From: CALMEC01 sp031366605
GTDB taxonomy: Bacteria > Actinomycetota > Thermoleophilia > Miltoncostaeales > Miltoncostaeaceae
Reading direction: 5' to 3'
Assembly (NCBI GenBank): GCA_031366605.1
Contig: JANLOO010000027.1
Span: 1-64,000, forward strand
DNA length: 64,000 bases
Part shown: in pieces, positions 43,154-50,779 of the stretch
Position numbering within the stretch: position 1 is the stretch's first letter
How the letters are laid out: the number at the start of each line of letters is the position of its first letter
Notes under the pieces: generated by a model
Database searches by the model: none
Told to the model about the DNA's origin: nothing
Seen by the model: the letters and a program-made list of their open reading frames with translations, nothing else
Translations under genes and position numbers: made by a program

Positions 43154-43783
43154 GTGCAGCAGGTCGTGCGCATCGGCGTGGTGGCCGACACCCATGTGGG
43201 CGAATGGGTGGCGGAGCTTCCGCGATCGGTGCTCCATGCGTTGGCCGGCGTCGACGTGATCTTGCACGCGGGCGACATCACCGAGCTGGCCGTACTCGAC
43301 CGGCTCGGTCAGATTGCCCAGGTCACGGCGGTGCAGGGAGACCACGATCGCGCCGCCGGCATCCGGCTTCCGCTTTGCCGAGTCGTCGACGTGGCCGGAG
43401 CGCGCATCGGGCTGACCCACGGGCGCAGGGGACGGTGGATCGAGCTGGCCGCCGCGGCCGCGTCGCTCGTCATGGGCCGCCCGGTGCTCTTGGGCTTCCA
43501 CCGTGCGCTTCGGCGTCGGTTCGGGGCGGTCGACGCCATCGTGTTCGGGCACCTGCACCTGCCCTGCAACCGCAGCATCGGCGGGGTGTTGTTCTTCAGC
43601 CCAGGTGCCGTCCACAACGCCGAACGGGCTGCGGGATTCGCGGCCGGCGGCTTTGCGGCACGCCGCTACCTGCGGTTTCGTCAGTCGCTGCCGGCCCACG
43701 TCGGTGCTTCGGCCGTTGGCATCATCGACGTCCGACCGACCGGGCTCGAGGCCCGGATCGTGTCGGTCGACGTGGACGGGTGA
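43154..43783 (+). CDS. Calcineurin-like metallophosphoesterase (YfcE/MJ0936 type)
   Basis: A 209-residue phosphoesterase with the two-metal motif set: GVVADTHVG (DxH), LHAGDIT (GD), QGDHDR in place of GNHD, THGR (H-G) and FGHLHLP (GHTH-type). This order is that of YfcE, which hydrolyses phosphodiesters such as cyclic nucleotides. GNHD is altered to GDHD here, so the metal site may differ. The GTG start at 43154 lies 4 bp after fabI. The 3' end converges with the ferredoxin gene. Confidence 0.88.
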   Translation: MQQVVRIGVVADTHVGEWVAELPRSVLHALAGVDVILHAGDITELAVLDRLGQIAQVTAVQGDHDRAAGIRLPLCRVVDVAGARIGLTHGRRGRWIELAAAAASLVMGRPVLLGFHRALRRRFGAVDAIVFGHLHLPCNRSIGGVLFFSPGAVHNAERAAGFAAGGFAARRYLRFRQSLPAHVGASAVGIIDVRPTGLEARIVSVDVDG

Positions 43784-43793
43784 GGCGTCGCCG

Positions 43794-43982
43794 TCAAACG
43801 TCGATCGACAGTGCTCCGACGGGACATGCGCGGCACAGGCGTTGCGCGCGGTCCTCGTCCATCTCGTCGATGAGCATGCGTGCGCACCCTGTGTCGTCGA
43901 TCTCGATGGCCGCCGCATCGATGGCGACACATTCTCCTGAACCGATGCAGCTGTCGACATCGACGATTACGCGAACACTCAT
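43794..43982 (-). CDS. Single-cluster ferredoxin (3Fe-4S/4Fe-4S type)
   Basis: A 62-residue ferredoxin with CIGSGEC (Cys12 and Cys18, no cysteine between) and RLCRACPVGA (Cys53 before Pro). The first set lacks the second cysteine of a 4Fe-4S motif, as in the 3Fe-4S ferredoxins that feed cytochrome P450 in actinobacteria. AAAGGA lies upstream of ATG 43982. Its ATGA overlaps the stop of the reductase gene, so electron donor and carrier are coupled. No P450 is in the window. Confidence 0.92.
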   Translation of the reverse strand: MSVRVIVDVDSCIGSGECVAIDAAAIEIDDTGCARMLIDEMDEDRAQRLCRACPVGALSIDV

Positions 43983-45133
43983 GGATGCGTTCCTTTGCGG
44001 AGGAGTGGTGGGCTCGCCAGTAGCGCGCGGGCCTCGGCGAGTCGAGCGGGGGCGTTGAGAAAGAGTACGGCGGCAACCCGGCCGTCGTCGTCGCGCCCGA
44101 CGGACAGACCGTCCTCGTCGCGCCATTCGGCGACGGCTGACGCCAGTCCGACCTGTTGGATGCGCAAGGGGCCGATGTCGCTGAAGTAGTAGGGGTCACG
44201 GGCATACGGTTCGTTGGATCCCATGACGCTGTCGGCGGCGTGCCGACCGCTGTGCAGCGCGTGATCCCAGTGCGGGATGCTGATGCGCCCAAAGCGGGGA
44301 TGCGGAAATGTGATGCAGTCGCCGCACGCCCACAGGTTGTCGTATCCCAGGACGCGGAGCGCCTCGTCGACTGGGATCATCAGCGCGCTACCGTCGGGCG
44401 CGAGGGCGGCCGGCAGGCTCGTCCGAAACCCGGCGGCGGTGACGACCACGTCGGCGACCAACGTTCCATGAGTCGACGTCTGGACGACCACCGTGTCGCC
44501 GTCGCGTGTGGCGCGGTCGATGCGGCAATCGCCCAGGAACGTGACCTCCAGTGCATCGAGTGTGGCGAGCGCTGCGTCAGTCACGCTCGGCTGGAAGCGC
44601 GCGAGCGGTCGGTCGACCATGTCCACGAGCGTGACCTGGTGTCCCATGACGGCGAGCGTCGCGGCGGTCTCGGTCCCGATCAGCCCCGCGCCGATCACGA
44701 TGACCCGTCGCGCAGGTTCGGCGACGCCGGCGCACAGGGCGAGCAACCCGTCTGCGGTGGCGTTTTGGTGGGCCAGGGTGTCGATTCCGGGGACGGGCGG
44801 GAACGGGTAGGCGAACCCGGTGGCCCACACGAGCTGCGCCGCATCGAGTTCGAGGGGCTCGCCGCCATTCGTTGGTGTCACGGTCAACCGCCGGGTGTCC
44901 AGATCGGTGTCGGTGACCCGGCCATCGATGTGGCGGATCCCGGCTGCTGCGAGCTTGTCGCCGTCGGCGAGGTAGGGGACCCGGCCCGTCCTGATCGCGC
45001 GCTTCGAAAGCGGTGGTCGATCGTGTGGCAGGCCCGGGCCGATCATCGTGACGTCGACCTCGTTCTCGGCGAGCCGTGCCGCGCACGCAAATCCGGAGAC
45101 CCCGTTGCCGACGATGATGACTGGCTGGCTCAC
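43979..45133 (-). CDS. NAD(P)H:ferredoxin reductase, FAD-dependent
   Basis: A 384-residue flavoprotein of the rhodocoxin/putidaredoxin reductase type. An FAD GxGxxG appears as IIVGNGVSGFACAARL, then the second Rossmann motif VIVIGAGLIGTETAATLAVMG and the FAD motif YDNLWACGDC. PPLSKRAI is the typical PPLSK of this family. The start is taken at GTG 45133; an upstream in-frame start at 45169 would add 12 residues without homology. It is followed by its ferredoxin gene (ATGA overlap). Confidence 0.93.
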   Translation of the reverse strand: MSQPVIIVGNGVSGFACAARLAENEVDVTMIGPGLPHDRPPLSKRAIRTGRVPYLADGDKLAAAGIRHIDGRVTDTDLDTRRLTVTPTNGGEPLELDAAQLVWATGFAYPFPPVPGIDTLAHQNATADGLLALCAGVAEPARRVIVIGAGLIGTETAATLAVMGHQVTLVDMVDRPLARFQPSVTDAALATLDALEVTFLGDCRIDRATRDGDTVVVQTSTHGTLVADVVVTAAGFRTSLPAALAPDGSALMIPVDEALRVLGYDNLWACGDCITFPHPRFGRISIPHWDHALHSGRHAADSVMGSNEPYARDPYYFSDIGPLRIQQVGLASAVAEWRDEDGLSVGRDDDGRVAAVLFLNAPARLAEARALLASPPLLRKGTHP

Positions 45134-45333
45134 CAACCGATCATCGCAGAGTGACGGGTTTGCCCCCACTCACCATGTCGTGGGTGTTCACACGTTCCCC
45201 GAGCCCACGGGGCTCGTCGAGGTCTACGACCCGACCGCAAGAGCTGCGGAGACCTTGCCTGCGGAGACCTCGGTCACTTGAGGGGCCATCCGACCAATCG
45301 GATCGCCCGATTCGGGCATGTGAAGAGGTGAAG

Positions 45334-45408
45334 CGGGAGCGACGGGACTCGAACCCGCGGCCTTCGGATTGACAGTCCGATGCTCTAACCAAACTGAGCT
45401 ACGCCCCC
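45334..45408 (-). tRNA. tRNA-Asp (anticodon GTC)
   Basis: A cloverleaf is read on the minus strand: acceptor GGGGGCG pairs with CGCTCCC, the D arm is AGCTCAGTTTGGTTAGAGC, the anticodon loop CTGTCAA carries GTC, and the T loop is GGTTCGAGTCC. The discriminator is G, as for Asp. Confidence 0.93.
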
Positions 45409-45425
45409 TGGGGATGCACGTGTCA

Positions 45426-45497
45426 TGGGCGGTGACAGATTTGAACTGCCGGCCCCCTGCTTGTAAGGCAGGTGCTCTACCGCTGAGCTAACCGCCC
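45426..45497 (-). tRNA. tRNA-Val (anticodon TAC), overlapping antiporter stop
   Basis: A minus-strand cloverleaf: acceptor GGGCGGT pairs with ACCGCCC, the D arm is AGCTCAGCGGTAGAGC, the anticodon loop CTTACAA carries TAC, and the T arm includes AGTTCAAATCT. The discriminator is A. Its first 10 bases form the end of the antiporter gene, including the stop TAG. Confidence 0.93.
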
Positions 45498-46726
45498 GCT
45501 TTCGCGCGCTGGGGAACGATACCAGTCTCGCCGCCATCTGATTGATCCCGTGCGATGCGTCCCGCAAACAGGTGAAGCGTCGCGCCCTGCACCACGATCG
45601 ACGCGGCGGTCGCGACCAGCACGATGGACTCGGTGTCGAGCGATTCCGACAGCCCCTCGAGCGCCGGATAGGCGCCCAGCAGCAATGGGACCGCGCCTTT
45701 GAGGCCACCCCACGAGACGAGCACCTTCTCGGATCGCGACAGTCCACACCCGGCGAGGCACGCGAACGCGATCGGCGGCCGCACGACGAAAACCGTCGCG
45801 AGCGTCAACACGAGCCCCTGCCACAGGTGGTCCCAGCCGACCTGGGCAGCGAACGTCGCGCCGAGCAATCCGAACAGGAGCGGCTCGGCGATCGCGGCGA
45901 GGGCCTCGGGCACTGCGTGGCGCGTGCTGTCTTGCTTCGCCCACGCGTCGGACAGCACCAAACCCGCGATGTAGACGGCCAAGAAACCGCTGCCGTGGAG
46001 TGTGGCCGTTCCTGCGCCGACGATCACCGCACCCACCAGCAAGGCAGTGCCCTGCAACGCGTCGTCGAGTTGGGGAGTCAGTCGCAGCACCAAGAGCAAC
46101 AGCGCCGCTCCGACTGCGCCGCCGACGACCCCGATGCCGAGTTCCTCCGTCAGACGCAGCGCCCCCTCGCCGAAGGAGGCCCCATTGCTGCCCAAGGCCG
46201 CGAGCGCGACGACCATGAACGAGATTCCAACGGGGTCGTTGAACCCGGACTCGCCCTCAAGTACGGCGCGGGCGTTGCTGCGGGCAGCACCGCCGCGCAG
46301 CGTGGCGTAGACGGCTGCCGGGTCGGTGGGCGCGAGCGCGACGCCGACGAGGATTGCGAGCGACCAGTCCAATCCGATGAGTCGGCCCACCAAGGCGATC
46401 CCACCGGCGGTTGCGGCCGTCCCCGGGAGGGCCAACAGCCCGATCGCCCGAGCGTTGTCGCGAAATGCCTTGAACCCGGTCGACAGCCCCCCCTGGAACA
46501 GGATCGCGTACAGCGCGACGACCCCGATCTGCTGCAGCGGTAGGTCGTGGAGGTTGTCGAACGGCGAGATCCCGACCAGGCCAACGGTGATGCCCGCGAC
46601 CAGGAACGCCGCCGGCCCGGGCAAGCGCATTCGCTGCGCCACAGGAGCCAGGGCCACGGCGCCACCCAGGAGCGCGGCTGCGATCAGGAGATTGGGAAAG
46701 AAGTCGGAGAAGGAATCCATTGTCAT
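45488..46726 (-). CDS. Na+/H+ (monovalent cation:proton) antiporter, CPA1/NhaP-like
   Basis: A 412-residue membrane protein with about 12 hydrophobic helices. GVALAPTDPAAVYATLRG is the TDP region, VLEGESGFNDPVGI holds the FNDP motif of the CPA1 family, and SWGGLKGAVPLLLG is the conserved proton-pathway motif. It should extrude Na+ or K+ for H+. The end of the gene runs 10 bp into tRNA-Val, and the TAG stop is part of the tRNA, so the tRNA is probably processed out of the antiporter mRNA. GGAGG lies 12 nt upstream of ATG 46726. Confidence 0.92.
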   Translation of the reverse strand: MTMDSFSDFFPNLLIAAALLGGAVALAPVAQRMRLPGPAAFLVAGITVGLVGISPFDNLHDLPLQQIGVVALYAILFQGGLSTGFKAFRDNARAIGLLALPGTAATAGGIALVGRLIGLDWSLAILVGVALAPTDPAAVYATLRGGAARSNARAVLEGESGFNDPVGISFMVVALAALGSNGASFGEGALRLTEELGIGVVGGAVGAALLLLVLRLTPQLDDALQGTALLVGAVIVGAGTATLHGSGFLAVYIAGLVLSDAWAKQDSTRHAVPEALAAIAEPLLFGLLGATFAAQVGWDHLWQGLVLTLATVFVVRPPIAFACLAGCGLSRSEKVLVSWGGLKGAVPLLLGAYPALEGLSESLDTESIVLVATAASIVVQGATLHLFAGRIARDQSDGGETGIVPQRAKAGG

Positions 46727-47177
46727 TCGCCGACCAGACCTCCCTGCTCGCCGGAGATAATCCTACCTCGCCTTTCGTTCGAGGTGGGTGTACTCCAACC
46801 AAGGCGACACGAGCAATTGCAGGCAAGGGAAGAACTGTGCGGAACCCCGGGAACTCGGAATGATCATCTGATTTGGCCCACCCCGGCGGGCGGCGAACTA
46901 GCGACCGACTGGTCCGGCTGCTGCCCTGGTGTTACTCGTGTTGCTCGTGTTCGACGAATGGCTGCGACTTGCGGAGGACGAGGGGAGAAGCGGCTGCGCC
47001 GACGACGACGGCCCCCACGTGAGTTCGACGGATCAATGTTCGAGCATCGACTTGGGCAATGATTCTCCCCGACCTCTCGATTGGGCCGCAGTGAGGGGGC
47101 GGGCGTCAGGCCCAAGCGCTGCGTGGCTGCGATGAACGCCAGTCTGAACGTACAAGTGACGCTCTGGGATGATGTCG
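46727..47177. other. Gene-free stretch
   Basis: No frame here shows a family signature or ribosome binding site. The region lies between the start of the antiporter gene and the end of the M23-like gene. No terminator or RNA gene is evident. Confidence 0.45.
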
Positions 47178-48395
47178 TCAGGCCGGAATGATGGTGATCG
47201 GGAACCCTCGCGTGGTGGTGTTGCCGGAGATGTCCGCCGCGGTGACCTCGACGGTGTACGCGCCGGGTGGCAGGTGGCCGGTGTGGAGCAGGCCGTCCGC
47301 TGACGGGCTCTTGATCGTCAGCCGGATCCAAAAGATCGGATCGAACTTATGGCGCGTGCTCTGCGTCGTGTAGAGGACGTTGCCGATCTCTTCGGGAAGC
47401 ATCACGTCCATCTGCACGCACTTGTACGGGCCGACGACGATCGCGCCGTTCGCGTCCTTGACCGCGTAGCCCAGTTTGTAGACCCCGGTCTGGTTGCCGC
47501 CGTTGCTCTGGACGTCGGTCGCGTTGACGACGAGTGCAACGGCGCCGTTGATCCGCTGCAGGTCGACCTTTGAGCCGTCGATGCGGTAGGCGATCAGGTC
47601 GTGGATCTCGGGCGACGCCGTGTCGACGAAGTTCAGCATCCCGCCGAAGCCCAACGGGTTGACCGTGCGCCCGCCCGACCAGCGGCTCATGTGTACGTGT
47701 TGCTGACCGGGGAAGACCTTGCCGATCACCGTCGTAAACGCCTTGACGCGCGCGCCCTCTGTGATCGGGTCCTTCAAGTGGACGTACTCGAAATCGCCGA
47801 CCCGGACGAAGCGTGAGTAGTTGTTGGCGCCGCCCCACTGCGCGACCCCGTCGGTCAACGCGTAGACCGGAGTCAGGTCGGGTGCGACGATGTCGATTCC
47901 GTGGTGGATGATGCGTCGACCCACCGCGAGCACCGGGTTGAGCCCGGCAAGGAACGTGTGCAGGGCGTCGCCCACGAGGCCCTTGGCCCCGGCCACCCCG
48001 ACCAGCCCGCGCACCTCGCCGAACGTTCCGCGCACCTGGTGCGGTCCGTCAAACGGCTTGACCGGCCAACGCAGCTGCCGGGTCGGGGCGGTTCCGATTC
48101 CGAACGCCGGTGCGTCACGGATCAGCTCGTGGGTGAAATGCTGCAGCCCACGCACGCCGGCGCGGATCAGGTAGTCGACCGGGAACTGTGTCTTGCCGAG
48201 CAGGTACCCCTGCCCGCGAACGCCGAGACCCGCGTTGATTTCATCCTCGGGATAGCCGACCCGCCGCTTCCAGGCCATCACGGCCTTCGCGGTGTTGGGT
48301 CCGAACACCCCATCGGCACGGATACCCAGCGCCCGCTGGGCGGCCGTGACGTCGGCGCCCTTCATCTTTGGTGTGGTGAGGGTGAGCACGCGCAT
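47178..48395 (-). CDS. Peptidoglycan-binding plus M23-like protein
   Basis: A 405-residue protein. Residues 12-50 are a PG_binding_1 repeat (KGADVTAAQRALGIRADGVFG, PNTAKAVMAWKR). A middle region follows, then an M23 (LytM)-like core with HHGIDIVAP (His and Asp zinc ligands) and HVHMSRW (HxH). The C-terminal 120 residues are Ig-like (VEVTAADISGNTTTRGFP). No signal peptide precedes the PG_binding repeat, so export is unexplained. The start is ATG 48395, with AAGGAG upstream. It may be a cell-wall hydrolase or a remodelled virion-type protein; catalysis is unproven. Confidence 0.8.
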   Translation of the reverse strand: MRVLTLTTPKMKGADVTAAQRALGIRADGVFGPNTAKAVMAWKRRVGYPEDEINAGLGVRGQGYLLGKTQFPVDYLIRAGVRGLQHFTHELIRDAPAFGIGTAPTRQLRWPVKPFDGPHQVRGTFGEVRGLVGVAGAKGLVGDALHTFLAGLNPVLAVGRRIIHHGIDIVAPDLTPVYALTDGVAQWGGANNYSRFVRVGDFEYVHLKDPITEGARVKAFTTVIGKVFPGQQHVHMSRWSGGRTVNPLGFGGMLNFVDTASPEIHDLIAYRIDGSKVDLQRINGAVALVVNATDVQSNGGNQTGVYKLGYAVKDANGAIVVGPYKCVQMDVMLPEEIGNVLYTTQSTRHKFDPIFWIRLTIKSPSADGLLHTGHLPPGAYTVEVTAADISGNTTTRGFPITIIPA

Positions 48396-48689
48396 GTTTC
48401 GCTCCTTGGTCGTCCCGCCGTGACTCTGACGGTCACAGGTGGCGTTCATCAATGAGTCCCGGAGACGCGCCGTTCGTACACATGCGTCGGCGGCGTCGTC
48501 CGAGTGGCAGCCGTGGTCCGGTCACGTGGCAGTGTCGGCACACCATTGCATGGCTGAGAGGCGATGGCCAAGTGGCTGAGGGCGCTGCTCAAGTGGCCGT
48601 TGCGGTGGCCAAGTGGCTGAAAAGGATCTGGCGCAACGTGCAGTGGGGACCGACGGCTCCTTGGCCCGGGTGCGTCGGGCCGATGTCGT
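48396..48689. other. Intergenic stretch with direct repeat TGGCCAAGTGGCTGA
   Basis: The 15-bp sequence occurs at 48565-48579 and 48606-48620. No gene is supported here. A partial resemblance to a tRNA D arm is noted but no cloverleaf forms. Confidence 0.5.
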
Positions 48690-49030
48690 GGTCGGGGGTG
48701 GGCCCGCATGCCGCCGCGTTGGCGTGGAGCATGACCAACGTCTTCGACGTGACGCCGGGCGGTTCTGGCGGGTCATCGCCGACCATGGCGTCAGCGTCCT
48801 GTTGACTGCGCCGACTGCGTTCAGGGCAATCAAACGCGAGGACACCGACGGTGAGCACCTTGCCCGATGCGACGTGAGCCGATTTCGGTCGCTCTTCTCA
48901 CGTCGCGGGCCACCGGCCGTCGACCGGGGGATCGAGGAGGTCCTCGCGACCCACCCCGATGTCGCGGAATGTGCCGTCATCGGTGTCCCGATGAGCGCCT
49001 GGCCAGGTGAAGGTCTGGGTGCCGTCGACC
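48690..49030 (+). pseudogene. Remnant of acyl-CoA (acetyl/propionyl-CoA) synthetase
   Basis: About 48701-48760 reads HAAALAWSMTNVFDVTPG, then the frame jumps to RFWRVIADHGVSVLLTAPTAFRAIKRE, followed by ARCDVSRFRSLF, and after a deletion to IEEVLATHPDVAECAVIGVP. These match consecutive parts of an AMP-forming acyl-CoA synthetase (the LTAPTAFRAIK region and the VAECAVIGV C-terminal region). The segments lie in two frames and large parts are missing, so this is a decayed gene. Confidence 0.8.
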
Positions 49031-49083
49031 ATCGGCGCCCCCGCGATCCTGGGCGAGCTCGCGCCCGTGTTGAGGTGACAGAG

Positions 49084-49893
49084 TCAGCGCGCGAGGCGCG
49101 CGACCAGGGCACGTTCGTCGCGGCCGAACCAGGGACCCGAGCCGGCCGCTGCGTTCTCCGTCATGCGGCCCGGGCGTGAGGTGGCGGGGATCACGGCGGT
49201 CACCCGCGGGTCCGAGAGCGCCCACTTCAGGAGTGCCTGCGCCCACGTGGTCACTCCGAACTCCGCGAGCGGTGCAAGGTCGGCCTCCGACGGCGTGCGG
49301 GCTGCGAGTGGCCCGCCCCCGAGCGGCCGCATCACCAAGACGCCGAGACCGAGTTCGGTCGCCAGCGGCAGGACCTCGCGCTCGACCTCGCGTTCGCGGG
49401 GGTTGTACGGGATCTGAATCATCCCGATGCGTCCGGTGCGCATGACCGCGGCGAGCTCCCCGAACGCGGCCGCTGAGTAGTGGGTGGCGCCGATGACGCC
49501 GATGCGGCCGTCATCTCGCAGCGCCTCCAGGACGGGCAGGTGGTTGGGCCATGCGACGAGGTTGTGCAGTTGGTAGCACTCGACACGTCCATACCATGCG
49601 AGTGCGCGGTCGATTTGCCGACGTCCCTCGTGGGGGTCCGGCGTCCATACCTTGGTCGCGACGAACGCCTCGTCACGACGATCGCCCAGACTGTCGGCCA
49701 GCACGCGCTCGGCGTGGCCGTACATGGGCGAGGTGTCCATGACCGTGCAGCCGGCGTCGAGTGCCTCGTGGACCACGGCGTGGCGGGCCGGCTCGTCGGT
49801 GCTGCTCACGTCGAGCGTACGCCAGGTGCCCATCCCGACGACGGGCACCTCGGGTCCGTCGGCTCCGAGCTTTCGTCGCTCCACTGGGGTCAC
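49084..49893 (-). CDS. Aldo/keto reductase
   Basis: A protein of about 269 residues of the AKR superfamily (TIM-barrel, NADPH). The catalytic tetrad is visible: Asp and Tyr in MDTSPMYGHAERVL, Lys in ATKVWTPD, and His in YQLHNL. Its C-terminal FGVTTWAQALLKWALSDPRVT and VIPATSRPGRMTENAAA are the cofactor-binding end. The start is GTG 49893; the extension to 49929 has no similarity. The substrate is unknown. Its end overlaps the acyl-CoA synthetase remnant region only by proximity. Confidence 0.9.
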   Translation of the reverse strand: MTPVERRKLGADGPEVPVVGMGTWRTLDVSSTDEPARHAVVHEALDAGCTVMDTSPMYGHAERVLADSLGDRRDEAFVATKVWTPDPHEGRRQIDRALAWYGRVECYQLHNLVAWPNHLPVLEALRDDGRIGVIGATHYSAAAFGELAAVMRTGRIGMIQIPYNPREREVEREVLPLATELGLGVLVMRPLGGGPLAARTPSEADLAPLAEFGVTTWAQALLKWALSDPRVTAVIPATSRPGRMTENAAAGSGPWFGRDERALVARLAR

Positions 49894-49936
49894 CGTAGCA
49901 GCGCGCAGCGGGGGCGCGTGGGGTCGCAATGGACTC

Positions 49937-50779
49937 TCAGTCCGGCATCGCGACGCCCGTGCCGCTGACGCTGATCCCGGTTCCCTGTTCGGCGGGGATG
50001 TCCACGGTCAGCAAGCCGGGGCGGCCCATGTCGTCGCCTTGGTGGATCGTGATCGTTGCGGGCAACGTGACGAGGTCGAGCCCACGGAGGTAGCCACCGA
50101 ACGCCGCCGCCGCCGCGCCCGTCGCGGGGTCTTCGAACACACCGCCCGGTGGGAACGGATTACGGGCGTGGAATACGGTCGCCGACTCCCGCCAGACCAG
50201 GTCGATCGTCGTCCACTCGTGGTGGGCCATCAGCGCACCCAACGCCGCCATGTTGTACTCGAGATCGGCGAGCCGTCCGCGGGTGTCGGCAGCCAGAATC
50301 GGATGCCACGCACCGGCGTATGCAACGCGTGGCGGCAGCGCCGGATCCAAATCGGATGCGTCCCAATCCAGAATGGTCAGCAACATCGCAAGATCATCAT
50401 CACGGAGTGCCGCCGAGCGGGGTGCGACGCTGATCAACGTTGCCGCGATTGCCCCGTCGCGCTCCGTCGTCGTGACGGTGACCGGGCCGACGCGCGTCGC
50501 GAGCACGAGGGTGCCTGTGCCGTGGCGCTCCGCGTATGCGACCGCCGCGGCGACGGTCGCATGTCCGCAGAACGGGACCTCGGCCAGCGGGCTGAAGTAC
50601 CGGACGTCGTGGGCACCATCGCCGTTGTCGATCAGGAACGCCGTTTCCGAGAAGCCCACATCGGCGGCGATCGACTGCATCGTCGCGTCATCAAGCCCAC
50701 GCGCGTCGAGCACGACGCCGGCCGGGTTGCCGCCGTCAGGGTCGGCACTGAATGCCACGTAGCGCAGGATTTCGGTCAT
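49937..50779 (-). CDS. PhzF-family isomerase/epimerase
   Basis: A 280-residue PhzF-fold protein (diaminopimelate-epimerase-like). GNPAGVVLDA, SETAFLID, RYFSPLAEVPFCGHATVAAA and FEDPATGAAAAAFGGYL are the classic motifs. PhzF isomerises DHHA in phenazine synthesis; generic members act on unknown substrates. It shares an ATGA overlap with the upstream E1 gene, which is an unusual partner. No phenazine genes lie near. Confidence 0.92.
   Translation of the reverse strand: MTEILRYVAFSADPDGGNPAGVVLDARGLDDATMQSIAADVGFSETAFLIDNGDGAHDVRYFSPLAEVPFCGHATVAAAVAYAERHGTGTLVLATRVGPVTVTTTERDGAIAATLISVAPRSAALRDDDLAMLLTILDWDASDLDPALPPRVAYAGAWHPILAADTRGRLADLEYNMAALGALMAHHEWTTIDLVWRESATVFHARNPFPPGGVFEDPATGAAAAAFGGYLRGLDLVTLPATITIHQGDDMGRPGLLTVDIPAEQGTGISVSGTGVAMPD

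Noticed and set aside
48565..48620. TGGCCAAGTGGCTGA repeat, like a tRNA-Ser or tRNA-Leu D arm
   Set aside because: No matching acceptor, anticodon or T arm is found around either copy, so no tRNA gene is called; only a direct repeat is reported.
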